A DNA stretch of 64,000 nt from Actinoplanes derwentensis. GTDB taxonomy: Bacteria > Actinomycetota > Actinomycetes > Mycobacteriales > Micromonosporaceae. The translations under genes and the position numbers were made by a program. The number at the start of each line of letters is the position of its first letter. Positions within the stretch are counted from its first letter, which is position 1. The notes under the pieces are model-generated. The model did not search any database, was not told the origin of the DNA, and saw only the letters and a list, made by a program, of their open reading frames with translations. This document shows positions 7,967 to 17,080 of the stretch, piece after piece. The stretch is from NCBI RefSeq assembly GCF_900104725.1, contig NZ_LT629758.1:9324001-9388000 (forward strand). The letters run 5' to 3'.

Positions 7967-9247
7967 CTAGGGAGCCTTTACCTCCAGCGGAAACGCTAAA
8001 CCCGCGGACTCGGCGGCGACGTGCCGCCGGGTCAGCCGGCGGGTCCGCAGAATGCCTACCACCCCGGCCGCGGCCACCACGAACTGAACCGACATGGCGA
8101 TCCGGAAGTCATCGATGTGATAGTCGTTACCGCCGCCGGTGCGGTAGTCGAGGATCAGCCCGATCAGCTGGATAGTGACCAGCGACGCCGTGAACCCACC
8201 CACGTTGACCACCCCGGTCGCGGTGCCCAGCCGGCTCGGCGGATTGAAGGTGCGCGCGAAGTCGAAGCCGATCATCGACGCGGGCCCGCCCAGGCCCAGC
8301 GCCACCACCAGCACCACGAGCAGCCACAGCGGAGCCCGGCCCGGCCAGGCGATCACCGCGGCCCACGCGGTCATGTTGATCCCCACGATGCCGAGGACCA
8401 TCCAGGACCGGCGCAGCGGATGCCGCTGAGTGAGCAGCCCCAGAATCGGGCCGGCCGCCATGCCGGTCACCACGAAGACGGTCAGCAGCACCCCGGCCGT
8501 CTCCCGGCTCAAGCCCTCACCGGCGACCAGGAACGGGACACCCCACATGAGGGCGAACACCGTGCCGGTGAACTGGGTGGTGAAATGCGCCCACAACCCC
8601 AGCCTGGTCCCCGGATGCCGCCACGAACTGCCCAGATCGGTGCCGAGCCGGCTCCAGCTCATCGAATCGCCGTTGTTGATCCGACTCTCCGGGGTGTCCC
8701 GCAGAGCGGCGACGACCACGATCGTGACGAGCACACCGACGGCCGCCGCACCGAGGAAACCGGCGCTCCAGCCCGGCCCGGCCAGCACCGCGGCCAGCGG
8801 AACCGCCGCCAGGATCTGCCCGGCCTGCCCCATGATCCCGGTGATCTGGCTCATCACCGGCACCTGCCGGGCCGGGAACCAGTGCGGCACCAGGCGCAGC
8901 ACACTGACGAACGTCATCGCGTCGCCGGCGCCGACCAGCACCCGGGCCGTGATCGCCCCGCCCATGCCGTCGGTGAAGGCCATCAACGTCTGCCCGGCCA
9001 CCATCAGCAGGCCACCGGCGACCACCAGCCGCATCGAACCGAACCGGTCGAGCAGCAGCCCGATCGGGATCTGCAGCACGGCGTAGACCAGCAGCTGCAG
9101 CACCGCGAAGACCGCGAGCGCACCGGCGCCGACACCGAAACGCTCCTGGGCGTCCAGCCCGGCCACCCCGATCGAACTGCGGTGCAGCACGGCGATGGTG
9201 TAGGCGGCCACTCCGGTCGCCCACACCACCCAGGGACGCAGGTGCAT
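7967..9247 (-). CDS. Major facilitator superfamily transporter
   Basis: 426 residues from ATG 9247; the 13 residues encoded upstream are not membrane-like and were excluded. Twelve hydrophobic segments are spread evenly. The cytoplasmic loop between TM2 and TM3 carries the MFS motif A relative LLLDRFGSMRLVVAGG, and the first helix begins WVVWATGVAAYTIAVLHRSS. The central loop (~195-225) is charged, as expected between the two six-helix halves. No substrate-specific signature was recognised; drug efflux or small organic anion transport are both possible. Its upstream region holds a palindromic repeat and the divergent AbiEi/DUF559-type gene. Confidence 0.85.
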   Translation of the reverse strand: MHLRPWVVWATGVAAYTIAVLHRSSIGVAGLDAQERFGVGAGALAVFAVLQLLVYAVLQIPIGLLLDRFGSMRLVVAGGLLMVAGQTLMAFTDGMGGAITARVLVGAGDAMTFVSVLRLVPHWFPARQVPVMSQITGIMGQAGQILAAVPLAAVLAGPGWSAGFLGAAAVGVLVTIVVVAALRDTPESRINNGDSMSWSRLGTDLGSSWRHPGTRLGLWAHFTTQFTGTVFALMWGVPFLVAGEGLSRETAGVLLTVFVVTGMAAGPILGLLTQRHPLRRSWMVLGIVGINMTAWAAVIAWPGRAPLWLLVVLVVALGLGGPASMIGFDFARTFNPPSRLGTATGVVNVGGFTASLVTIQLIGLILDYRTGGGNDYHIDDFRIAMSVQFVVAAAGVVGILRTRRLTRRHVAAESAGLAFPLEVKAP

Positions 9248-9383
9248 GGGGTGCCTTCCGTCGGCCGAATTAGGTGCGACTCCCACACTTCTCCGCCACC
9301 GACACCCCCGGCAACGTGCGTCTGCTCACTGCACCCCCACCCACCAGCCCGAACACCCACCGGGTGTGGCACACCCCGCTTCT

Positions 9384-9426
9384 GCGTGGTCAGGCGGGGT
9401 GCGAATCGCACCGTAGGTCACCACGC
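9384..9426. repeat. Intergenic palindromic repeat, copy 3
   Basis: 43-bp copy (left arm GCGTGGTCAGGCGGGG, centre TGCGAATCGCA, right arm CCGTAGGTCACCACGC) lying between the divergent MFS and AbiEi/DUF559-type genes. This is the only copy found between divergently transcribed genes. Confidence 0.7.
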
Positions 9427-9505
9427 TTGCGGTGCGGATCACGCGGGTGTCCGGGTTGTCCACAGGTGCTCGGTGCGGCTCGGCCGGATCTGCGAACGTG
9501 GCGTG

Positions 9506-10459
9506 ATGGTCACCTCCGGCAACCCGGACGACGGCTCGTTCGCCCGAGTGAGTTCACAACAGTCCGGCATCCTCACCACACCACAGGCCGTCGAGCTGCT
9601 CGGCCGGGGCATCGTGCGCGGGCACGTGCGAGCCGGGCGCTGGCGCAGCATCTGCCGGGGAATCGTCATGACGTCGAACGGTTCGCTGTCGCCACCACAG
9701 CATTTGTGGGTCGCGCTCCTGGCCGCCGGCCCCGAAGCCGTGCTCTCCGGCACGACCGCGCTGACCGAGGCGGGAGTGCGCGGGATTCGTACCGGCGCAC
9801 TGCGCATTCTCGTTCCCGCCGACCGCAAGGTCAGCCTGTGTTTCCCGGTGATGCCCGGTGAGATGCCGTCGGTCCGGGTGACCCGGACCCGGGTGCTGCC
9901 CGGCGAACACCGGCAGGCGGGCAGTCCACCCCGGGTCACCACCGCCCGGGCGCTCGTCGACGCGGCGGTCTGGGCTCAGAGCGGAGACGCCGCGCGAACG
10001 ATCATCGCGATGACCTTCCAACAGCGGAAGGTTCTGCCCGAGGAGGTGTTCGAGGTGCTGGCGATGCGCCGTCGACTTCCCCGGGCCAAGCTGATCGAGC
10101 AGACGGTGCTCGACATGGCCGGTGGTTCGCTGTCGCTGTCCGAGATCGATTTCAAGGAACTCTGCCGGAGCAACCGGATCCCGGCCCCCGATCGTCAGGT
10201 CCGGCGTCGTGACGCCGCGGGACGCATGCGGTTCCTCGACGTGTACTGGCAGAAGTGGCGTGTCCACGCGGAGGTCGACGGGTCTCACCATATGGAGACG
10301 AGGCACTGGATCGACGACATGCTCCGGCAGAACCAGTTGTGGATCGCCGGTGATCGTCTGCTGCGGTTTCCTGCGGGACTCGTCCGCTCCCGGCCGGAGT
10401 TGGTGGCCGGCCAGCTCCGAGCAGCCCTGGAGGCAGCCGGTTGGCAATCAGCGTGGTGA
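9506..10459 (+). CDS. AbiEi-antitoxin-like N-terminus with C-terminal DUF559 (Vsr-like) nuclease fold
   Basis: 317 residues from ATG 9506 (an overlapping GTG at 9503 is possible). Residues ~20-60 (GILTTPQAVELLGRGIVRGHV) resemble the winged-helix start of type IV AbiEi antitoxins. The last ~110 residues match the DUF559 pattern: SEIDFKELC, then FLDVYWQKWRVHAEVDGSHH, a D-R spacing, and LLRFPAGLVRSRPELV. This is a PD-(D/E)xK-type fold related to Vsr mismatch endonucleases. Such proteins are abundant in Actinobacteria without a neighbouring toxin, and none is here. The final codons GCG TGG TGA are the first bases of a palindromic repeat, so the repeat supplies the C-terminus and stop. Confidence 0.75.
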   Translation: MVTSGNPDDGSFARVSSQQSGILTTPQAVELLGRGIVRGHVRAGRWRSICRGIVMTSNGSLSPPQHLWVALLAAGPEAVLSGTTALTEAGVRGIRTGALRILVPADRKVSLCFPVMPGEMPSVRVTRTRVLPGEHRQAGSPPRVTTARALVDAAVWAQSGDAARTIIAMTFQQRKVLPEEVFEVLAMRRRLPRAKLIEQTVLDMAGGSLSLSEIDFKELCRSNRIPAPDRQVRRRDAAGRMRFLDVYWQKWRVHAEVDGSHHMETRHWIDDMLRQNQLWIAGDRLLRFPAGLVRSRPELVAGQLRAALEAAGWQSAW

Positions 10460-10493
10460 CTTACGGCGCGATCCGGACCCTGGCTGGCCACGC
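10451..10493. repeat. Intergenic palindromic repeat, copy 4 (overlaps gene end)
   Basis: 43-bp copy with a perfect left arm (GCGTGGTGACTTACGG) and a degenerate right arm (TGGCTGGCCACGC). Its first nine bases encode Ala-Trp-stop of the preceding DUF559-type gene. Confidence 0.7.
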
Positions 10494-10511
10494 AACAGCG
10501 CGAAGCCCGCA

Positions 10512-10559
10512 GCGTGGTGACTTACGGCGCGAATCGAATCGAACCGTAAGTCACCACGT
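10512..10559. repeat. Intergenic palindromic repeat, copy 5 (best preserved)
   Basis: Arms GCGTGGTGACTTACGG and CCGTAAGTCACCACGT pair almost perfectly around a 16-base centre built from two CGAATC/GAATCG blocks. It lies between convergent genes (DUF559-type protein and S9 peptidase), where its hairpin could end transcription in both directions. Confidence 0.8.
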
Positions 10560-10621
10560 GGCGGGCGGGACGGGCGTGGCGGGCGCGCGCTGAGCGCCCG
10601 GTTGACGGGCGACCGGAGACT

Positions 10622-12433
10622 TCAGTGGGGCTGGCGGGTCAGGTGGTTCTCCAGCCAGGTGAGGGTCTCGCGGAGGAAAGTGGCTCGGGCGGTGCGGTGC
10701 AGCAGTTCGTGGCCCTCGCCGGGGAAGAGCAGGTAGCGGTGTGGGTGGTCGCGGGCGGCCAGCGCCTCTACCACCTGGGTGGCCTCGATCACCGGCACGT
10801 TGCTGTCGTTCTCGCCGTGCACCACCAGCAGGGGGGCACGCAGCCGGTCGATCCGGTTGATCGGGGAGAGATCGTGCAGCAGGGCGGCGTCGTGAGTGGG
10901 GTGGCCGTATTTGCTGACCGCGGCGGCGGCGATCCACGGTTCGGTGTGGTCGTAGAAGGTGGCGAAGTTGGACATGCCACAGATGTCGACGCCGACGTCG
11001 AACAGGTCGGGGTGCCAGGTCAGCGCGGCCAGCGTGAGGTAACCGCCGTAGGAGCGGCCCATCACCCCGATCCGCCCGGCGATCCCGGTTGACCGAAGGT
11101 GATCAGCGCAGGTGCGCACGTCCTCGATGGCGCCGTAGCGCAGCGCCACGTTGTCGGCGTCGACGAACGCGCGCCCGAATCCGGACGATCCCCGCACGTT
11201 GGCGGCGAAGACGGCGATACCCCGGTCCACCAGGGACTGGAAGAGCGGGCCGTGACCGGGGCGTTCCTGGGCTTCCGGGCCGCCGTGCAGCCACACCACG
11301 GTCGGGTGCGGGCCGTCGGTCGCCGGGGTGAACAGCCAGCCGGTCAGTGTCAGCCCGTCGTGTGCCGGGAAGGACAGCAGCCGGGGACGGATCGCGCCGG
11401 GGGCCTCCGGTTCCGCGGAGACGGCGCGGATCTGACCGGATTCGTACACCCAGACCCCGTGCGGTCGCCCGGGCCCCTCGGCGGTGAACCCGAGCGCCGA
11501 TCCGTCGAAGCTCCAGGTCAGGTCGCCGACGACCGGGCCGGGCAGCGGGATGACCGGGTTCGGGGCGCGGTCCCCGTCGTGGTCGAGGTCGATCAGGGCG
11601 ACCTCGGATTCGCCGCCCCGGACGTTCCACAACACCGCGGCGGTACGCCCGTCAGCGGTGATCGTGAAGTCCTCGACCTCTCCGTCGTGGGCGAGCACCT
11701 CGACCGCGTCACCGGTGATCCGCAGCAGGACCGGGAACTCGCCGTCCTGACTGAGCGCGTAGATGCACCCGCCGCCAGGGCTGAACACCGCGCGTTCGCC
11801 ACGGGTGACCGGCTTCTCGGCGGCGGAGGAGAAGCCGGCGGAGATGGAACTGGCGGAGGCGGCACTGGCGGACAGGTCCCGGAGGACGATCGAACGCGCG
11901 CCTCGGGGTCCGTACCGCAACAGCGCGAAGCGCCCGGCCGGATCGACGTCCAACAGGGAGAGGAGCGGCCCCTCCGCGACCACCGTCCGCTCGCCGGTCG
12001 TCACGTTGATCAGGACGGCGCTGGTCAGGTTCTCGGTGAGGGCCAGCACCGGCCGGCCGGGCAGCCACCGCATGTTGTCCGCGGTGTCGGTGCCGAACCC
12101 GGCGATCTGGTGCAGGTCGGAGCCGTCCGGCCGGACCAGCCAGATCTCCTGCCGGGGCGCGCCTCCGGGGGCGAGCTGGCAGGCCAGCCAGCCGCCGCCG
12201 GAGGACCAGCGGACCGTCGACACCGGCTCGGGGCCGGTGTCGACGCGGAAGGTCAGCTCGCTGCCGACCGGTTGCACCCAGACGGCTGGGGAGCCGCCAC
12301 GGTCGGAGACGTAGGCCATGTGCCGCCCGTCCGGGGACAGCGCCGGCGACCAGTTGCCGGCTATCTCCGACTCGATGCGGTTGAACCCCGCGGGGAGCAC
12401 GGTCACGTCGATGCGATGGAGCTGACCTTCCAC
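10622..12433 (-). CDS. S9 family prolyl-oligopeptidase-like peptidase
   Basis: 603 residues from GTG 12433. An AAAGGA ribosome-binding site sits just upstream, 15 bp after the amidotransferase stop, which fixes this start over longer in-frame extensions. The N-terminal ~350 residues form a WD40/TolB-like beta-propeller (SPALSPDGRHMAYVSDRGG). The C-terminal ~250 are an alpha/beta hydrolase with nucleophile elbow GRSYGGYLTLAAL, acid in HGENDSNVP, and histidine in PGEGHELLH. No signal peptide is visible, so it acts in the cytoplasm, probably on short or amidated peptides. It is the last gene of the ligase/amidotransferase operon and may recycle the operon product. Confidence 0.88.
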   Translation of the reverse strand: MEGQLHRIDVTVLPAGFNRIESEIAGNWSPALSPDGRHMAYVSDRGGSPAVWVQPVGSELTFRVDTGPEPVSTVRWSSGGGWLACQLAPGGAPRQEIWLVRPDGSDLHQIAGFGTDTADNMRWLPGRPVLALTENLTSAVLINVTTGERTVVAEGPLLSLLDVDPAGRFALLRYGPRGARSIVLRDLSASAASASSISAGFSSAAEKPVTRGERAVFSPGGGCIYALSQDGEFPVLLRITGDAVEVLAHDGEVEDFTITADGRTAAVLWNVRGGESEVALIDLDHDGDRAPNPVIPLPGPVVGDLTWSFDGSALGFTAEGPGRPHGVWVYESGQIRAVSAEPEAPGAIRPRLLSFPAHDGLTLTGWLFTPATDGPHPTVVWLHGGPEAQERPGHGPLFQSLVDRGIAVFAANVRGSSGFGRAFVDADNVALRYGAIEDVRTCADHLRSTGIAGRIGVMGRSYGGYLTLAALTWHPDLFDVGVDICGMSNFATFYDHTEPWIAAAAVSKYGHPTHDAALLHDLSPINRIDRLRAPLLVVHGENDSNVPVIEATQVVEALAARDHPHRYLLFPGEGHELLHRTARATFLRETLTWLENHLTRQPH

Positions 12434-12447
12434 AAGGATCCTTTCGT

Positions 12448-14214
12448 CTACAACTGCTGCAACCACATCTCCAGCAGCGCGAGCTGCCACAACTGGTTCG
12501 CCCCGAGCGTGGTGCGCGGGGTGTTCGGGTCGGCGAGGAGGGCCTCGACGTACTCCGGGCGGAACAGTGCCCGTTCCCGGGCGGCCGGCGCGTGCAGGGT
12601 GTCCCGCACCAGGTCCAGCATCGGGCCCTCCAGATGCCGGATGCCCGGAACCGGGAAGTAACCCTTCGGCCGGTCGATGATCTCGTCGGGCACCAGCCCG
12701 CGGGCGGCGTCCTTGAGCACTCCCTTGCCGTCACGGGCCAGTTTCAGCTCGGGCGGGCAGGCCGCCGCGAGTTCCACCAGTTCGTGATCCAGGAACGGTA
12801 CGCGGCCCTCCAGCCCCCACGCCATAGTCATGTTGTCGACCCGTTTGACCGGGTCGTCGACGAGCATCACCTGTGAGTCGAGCCGCAGTGCCGCGTCGAC
12901 GGCGGTCTCGGCTCCGGGCCGCCCGAAGCTCGCCGCCACGAACTCGCTGCTGACGTCGGTCTCCAGCAGCCATTCGGGGTTGAGCTGACCGGCCAGGTCG
13001 TGGTGCGACCGGTCGAAGAACTGGGCCGCGTACGCCTCGGCGGCCCGTTCGCGGGGGACGCCGGCCAGTGGCGGGTACCAGCTGTAGCCGGCGAAGATCT
13101 CATCCGCCCCCTGACCAGATTGCACGACCTTGACCTGTTTCGCCACATCTTCGCTGAGGAGGTTGAAGGCGATGCAGTCGTGGCTGACCATCGGCTCGCT
13201 CATCGCCGCCACCGTCCGCGCCACCGCCGGCAGGAACCGGTCCTGACCGATCCTGATCTGGTGGTGGTCGGTGCCGAACTGTTTGGCGACCAGATCCGAG
13301 TACGCGAACTCGTCCCCGCTCTCCCCGCCGCCCGCGTCGAATCCGATGCTGAACGTGGTGAGCCCGGTCTGCCCCTGCTCGGCCAGCAGCGCCACGATGA
13401 GACTGGAGTCCAGACCGCCGGAGAGCAGTACACCGACCGGTACGTCGGCCACCGTCCGCCGCTCGACGGCCTGCCGGAGCTTCTCCCGGACCGCCTCCGT
13501 CCACTCCGGCCCGCTCGCGGCGCCCGGCCGGGTGAACGTGGCCTCCCAGTAGACCCGCTCGGTCGACGTGCCGTCCGCCCGGATCACCCGGACCGTGGCC
13601 GGTGGCAGTTTCCGCACACCGGACAGAATGGTCCGCGGCGCCGGCACCACCGAGTGGAACGTCATGTAGTGGTGCAGCGCCTCCCGGTCGATCGTGGTGT
13701 CCACGCCACCGGCCGCGAGCAGGGCCGGCAGCGTCGAGGCGAACCGCAGCCGCCCCGGCGATTCGGCCAGGTACAGCGGCTTGATCCCGAGACGGTCCCG
13801 GGCCAGCACGACGGTGCCGGTGTCGTGTTCGGCGATCGCGAAGGCGAACATCCCGAGGAACCGGTTCACACAGTCGGTGCCCCAGCGGTGGTACGCCTTG
13901 AGGATCACCTCGGTGTCCGACGTCGACGAGAAGGTGTAGCCGTACCCCAGCAGCTCTTCGCGAAGCTCTTTGTAGTTGTAGACGCAGCCGTTGAAGACCA
14001 CGGTGAGGCGCAGCCGCTCGTCGGTCATCGGCTGGGCACCGGCCTCCGACAGGTCGATGATCTTGAGACGACGGTGGCCGAACGAGATCCGGCCACCGTC
14101 CCAGAGCCCGGCGCCGTCCGGGCCCCGGGACTCCAGGCTCGGCAGCATCCGCCGGACCGTCTCCAGGTCCGATCTCCGGTCGCCGTAACAGATCTCGCCG
14201 GCGATCCCGCACAT
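12448..14214 (-). CDS. Asparagine-synthase-like glutamine amidotransferase (NAGGN-amidotransferase type)
   Basis: 588 residues. N-terminal Ntn glutaminase domain begins MCGIAGE with catalytic Cys2, and continues with the class II signature SRGPDG and the VFNG segment. The synthetase half has the PP-loop SGGLDSSLIVALLAEQG for ATP and GQGADEIFAGYSWYP. The protein fits the Asn-synthase relative found in three-gene cassettes for N-acetylglutaminylglutamine amide: it would transfer ammonia from glutamine to an adenylated carboxylate on a peptide. It lies 13 bp downstream of the ligase fusion and 14 bp upstream of the S9 peptidase, clearly one operon. The usual acetyltransferase-ligase partner is replaced here by a GCS2/ATP-grasp fusion. 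Confidence 0.88.
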   Translation of the reverse strand: MCGIAGEICYGDRRSDLETVRRMLPSLESRGPDGAGLWDGGRISFGHRRLKIIDLSEAGAQPMTDERLRLTVVFNGCVYNYKELREELLGYGYTFSSTSDTEVILKAYHRWGTDCVNRFLGMFAFAIAEHDTGTVVLARDRLGIKPLYLAESPGRLRFASTLPALLAAGGVDTTIDREALHHYMTFHSVVPAPRTILSGVRKLPPATVRVIRADGTSTERVYWEATFTRPGAASGPEWTEAVREKLRQAVERRTVADVPVGVLLSGGLDSSLIVALLAEQGQTGLTTFSIGFDAGGGESGDEFAYSDLVAKQFGTDHHQIRIGQDRFLPAVARTVAAMSEPMVSHDCIAFNLLSEDVAKQVKVVQSGQGADEIFAGYSWYPPLAGVPRERAAEAYAAQFFDRSHHDLAGQLNPEWLLETDVSSEFVAASFGRPGAETAVDAALRLDSQVMLVDDPVKRVDNMTMAWGLEGRVPFLDHELVELAAACPPELKLARDGKGVLKDAARGLVPDEIIDRPKGYFPVPGIRHLEGPMLDLVRDTLHAPAARERALFRPEYVEALLADPNTPRTTLGANQLWQLALLEMWLQQL

Positions 14215-14227
14215 GTGTTACCTCCTG

Positions 14228-16804
14228 TTATCCGAGCAACCAGGTGTCCTTCGAGCCGCCGCCCCGTGACGAGTTGACGATCATGCTGCCCGCCGGGGCC
14301 ACCCGGGTCAGCGCGGCCGGGGCGACCACCGACTTCTCGCCGGTGAAGACGAACGCCCGCAGGTCGACGTGCCGGGGTGCGAGCCGGTGACCGTCGAAGA
14401 CCGGATGGGTCGACAGGTTCACCACCTCCTGGGCCACCCACCGGTGCGGGGTGGTCCGGATCTGCCGGCGCAGCGCCGCCAGTTCGTCGGCGGTGGCGTG
14501 CGGGCCGATCACGATCCGGTCGCCGCCGTAGCCGTCGACCGGTTTGCAGACCAGTTCGTCGAGCCGGCCCAGCACCTCGGCACGCTGTTCGGGAATCCCG
14601 CACAGGTAGGTCTTGACGTCGGCGAGCAGCGGCTTCTCGTTCAGGTAGTACTCGATCAGGCGGGGGACGTACGCATAAACGGCCTTGTCGTCAGCGATGC
14701 CGTTGCCCAGCGCGTTGGCCAGCACCACGGTGTCCGCGTGCAGCGCCGACACCAGGCTCGGGCCCAGCGGCATGCCGTCCGCACCCGGCGAATGCACCAG
14801 GCTGTCCTCGCCCATCCGCAGGTAGATGACGTCGACCGGGGACCGGTGACCGTCTCGCAGACGCCACACCCGGCCCTCGTCCACGAACAGTTCGGTGCTG
14901 CGGACGACCGGCACCTCCATCGCCTCGGCCAGCATCTTGTGCTCGAACCAGGCCGAGTCCTCCGGGCCCTGGCTCAGCACCACCAGCGCCGGGTCGTCCC
15001 CGGCCGACGGTCCGGCCGCGTCCAGCAGCGCCCGCTTGAGCAGTCGCGGCGTCTCCTCCACCGAGATCAGCGCGGCCGGGCGGGGCAGCTCGGGCAGGAC
15101 GCTCCAGGTGAGACGGCGGTTCTGCATGGCGTACGCGATCCCGGACGGCACCCGCAGGTTGTCCTCCAGCACACACCACTTGCCGTCGCCGTCGCGGACC
15201 AGGTCGACCCCGGCCACCTGGGTACGCACACAGGCGCGGCTGATCAGGGCACCGCTGGCCCGCAGCTCGGGCGAACCGTCGATGACCCATTCCGGGATGA
15301 TGCCGTCGGCCACCACCTGACGCTCGCCGTAGACGTCACCGAGGAACGCGTTCAGCGCCCGCACCCGCTGGACCAGGCCCTTGCTCAGGTCGGTCCAGTC
15401 GGCGGCCGGAACGATCCGGGGCACCAGGTCGAACGGGAACAGCCGGGTAGCCGCCTCTCCCGCGACGCTGAACGTGATGCCGCGTGCACGCTGCTCGTCG
15501 TCACGGGCGTCCTCGCGCTGCCGCAGACCGGTCGCGCCGAGGGAGGTGAGGACCGGAAGGATGCCGGTGTACGCGGGGTCCACCCGGCCGTCCGGGAAGG
15601 CCTCGTCACCGTCGGCGGCGTACGCCTCGATCAGAGCCGGGGTGGGCACACCCGCCGGGCCGGTCTCGGTGACTCCGCCCCGGGTCTCGGCCACCAGCAT
15701 GTCCACCACGTCGGAGAGCCGGCCGCGGCGGGCCAGCGCACGGCGTTGCCGGGCGGCCGAACTACCCCGGCTCAGCGCCCGCAGGGTCAGGTCCTCGACC
15801 TGCTCCCAGTCGCCCAGCTCCTCCAGTTGCGGCCGGAGTCCGCCGACCAGGCGCTCGACCGCGACGGCGGCCGGCACCGGGACCGGGGAACGCGGCACGT
15901 CGAGCAGATCGCCCTCCAGCCCGGACCGGGCGGCCCGCCACATGGCGGCCCGGTGCAGCGGCGGACGGGACACCGGCAGTGGTACCCCGGCCCGGTGCTC
16001 GCCCTGGGCCCGCAGCACCAGGGCCCGGAAGATCCCGGCGAGCAGCACCACGGTCTCGGTGTCCGGGCTCGCGTCGGTGACCCGCAACTCCACGGTGGGT
16101 ACGTGCGCGGACGGCCGGACGTCGAAGTAGATCATCTTCGGGTCGCTGATCGTCCCGGACGAGATCAGGTCGCTGACCAGGGCCTCGTGCTCGGCGGCCG
16201 AGTGCAGCGGGCCGCTGTCACCGGCGGTCGGCCAGCGCATCCACACCAGGGAGCGGACGCTGGCGTACCCGGAGTCCTCGCCCATCCAGTACGGCGAGCT
16301 GGTGGAGAGCGCCAGGAGAACCGGCAGGACCGGCGTGACGCGCTGTGCCACCGACACCGCCTCGTCCCGGTCCGGTACGCCGACGTGCACCTGCGTGCCG
16401 CAGATGAGCTGCTCGCGGACGAGCATCTGGTATTCGTGCAACATCCGCTGGTAGCGGGACGTCGGGGTGACCGGCAGAGCGTCCAGGTCGACGAGCGGAA
16501 CGGTGCCGGCCGAGACCAGGCCCAGCCCGAGCGACTCGGCGACCTTGATCGCCTCGCGCCGCCGGCCGGCCACACCGGCACGCAGATCGTCGAGTGTGTC
16601 ACTGACCGGCGTGTTGGTCTCCACGACCGATCGGTGCAGCTCCGCGGAGAAGTGTGCCGCGTCCAGCCGGTCCAGGATCTCCGGAGCGCGGGGTACGAGT
16701 TCCCGCGTCCCGAGATCGACGACGTGCAGCTCCTCCTCCACACCGAGAGTCAGCGCGGCCCCGCGCGGGGCCGGCTGGTGTTCTGCCTGAAGTGACTCCG
16801 TCAT
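14228..16804 (-). CDS. Carboxylate-amine ligase (GCS2/YbdK) fused to circularly permuted type 2 ATP-grasp
   Basis: 858 residues in two enzymes. Residues ~15-370 are a GCS2-family glutamate-cysteine-ligase-like domain (GVEEELHVVDLGTREL at 21-36, then CGTQVHVGVPDRDEAV and ELRVTDASPD). Residues ~395-858 are a CP-ATP-grasp: VLEDNLRVPSGIAYAMQNR, NALGNGIADDKAVYAYVP, VCKPVDGYGGDRIVIGP, and the terminal IVNSSRGGGSKDTW. Each half joins a carboxylate to an amine at ATP cost, so the fusion could build a gamma-glutamyl or similar peptide in two steps. First gene of the three-gene operon and the probable supplier of the acid amidated by the next enzyme. Substrates are not evident from sequence. Confidence 0.87.
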   Translation of the reverse strand: MTESLQAEHQPAPRGAALTLGVEEELHVVDLGTRELVPRAPEILDRLDAAHFSAELHRSVVETNTPVSDTLDDLRAGVAGRRREAIKVAESLGLGLVSAGTVPLVDLDALPVTPTSRYQRMLHEYQMLVREQLICGTQVHVGVPDRDEAVSVAQRVTPVLPVLLALSTSSPYWMGEDSGYASVRSLVWMRWPTAGDSGPLHSAAEHEALVSDLISSGTISDPKMIYFDVRPSAHVPTVELRVTDASPDTETVVLLAGIFRALVLRAQGEHRAGVPLPVSRPPLHRAAMWRAARSGLEGDLLDVPRSPVPVPAAVAVERLVGGLRPQLEELGDWEQVEDLTLRALSRGSSAARQRRALARRGRLSDVVDMLVAETRGGVTETGPAGVPTPALIEAYAADGDEAFPDGRVDPAYTGILPVLTSLGATGLRQREDARDDEQRARGITFSVAGEAATRLFPFDLVPRIVPAADWTDLSKGLVQRVRALNAFLGDVYGERQVVADGIIPEWVIDGSPELRASGALISRACVRTQVAGVDLVRDGDGKWCVLEDNLRVPSGIAYAMQNRRLTWSVLPELPRPAALISVEETPRLLKRALLDAAGPSAGDDPALVVLSQGPEDSAWFEHKMLAEAMEVPVVRSTELFVDEGRVWRLRDGHRSPVDVIYLRMGEDSLVHSPGADGMPLGPSLVSALHADTVVLANALGNGIADDKAVYAYVPRLIEYYLNEKPLLADVKTYLCGIPEQRAEVLGRLDELVCKPVDGYGGDRIVIGPHATADELAALRRQIRTTPHRWVAQEVVNLSTHPVFDGHRLAPRHVDLRAFVFTGEKSVVAPAALTRVAPAGSMIVNSSRGGGSKDTWLLG

Positions 16805-17080
16805 CGAGACCGCCCTTGCAACTCGTCAGCAATCCGGTGGTTATCGTCGGAGCTTTCCGATCGGATGTAGCGAACCCGTGACGTGCCCATTTCGTGCCAC
16901 GGTCAAGCATGACGATCACGACACAGGCGCCCGGGCCGTCAGACTGCACCAGCTCACCGGTACTCTCCCGGTGACGCCCGGCACCCGCTTCGCGTACGCA
17001 TCACCGTCGCGCGTATTGCCTTCGTGCGCATCGCCTTCGCGTGCGAAGAGCCGGAGTCTTACGAACCGGAGGTCAGCAGA

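Noticed and set aside
8021..9505. Long N-terminal extension of the AbiEi/DUF559-type gene through the MFS region
   Set aside because: The translated extension is His/Pro/Arg-rich and antisense to a well supported transporter; homology starts only after 9506.
10512..10559. tRNA-like T-arm in the palindromic repeats (GGTTCGATTCG word)
   Set aside because: The resemblance is confined to ~11 bases of the palindrome centre; no acceptor, D or anticodon arm surrounds any copy.
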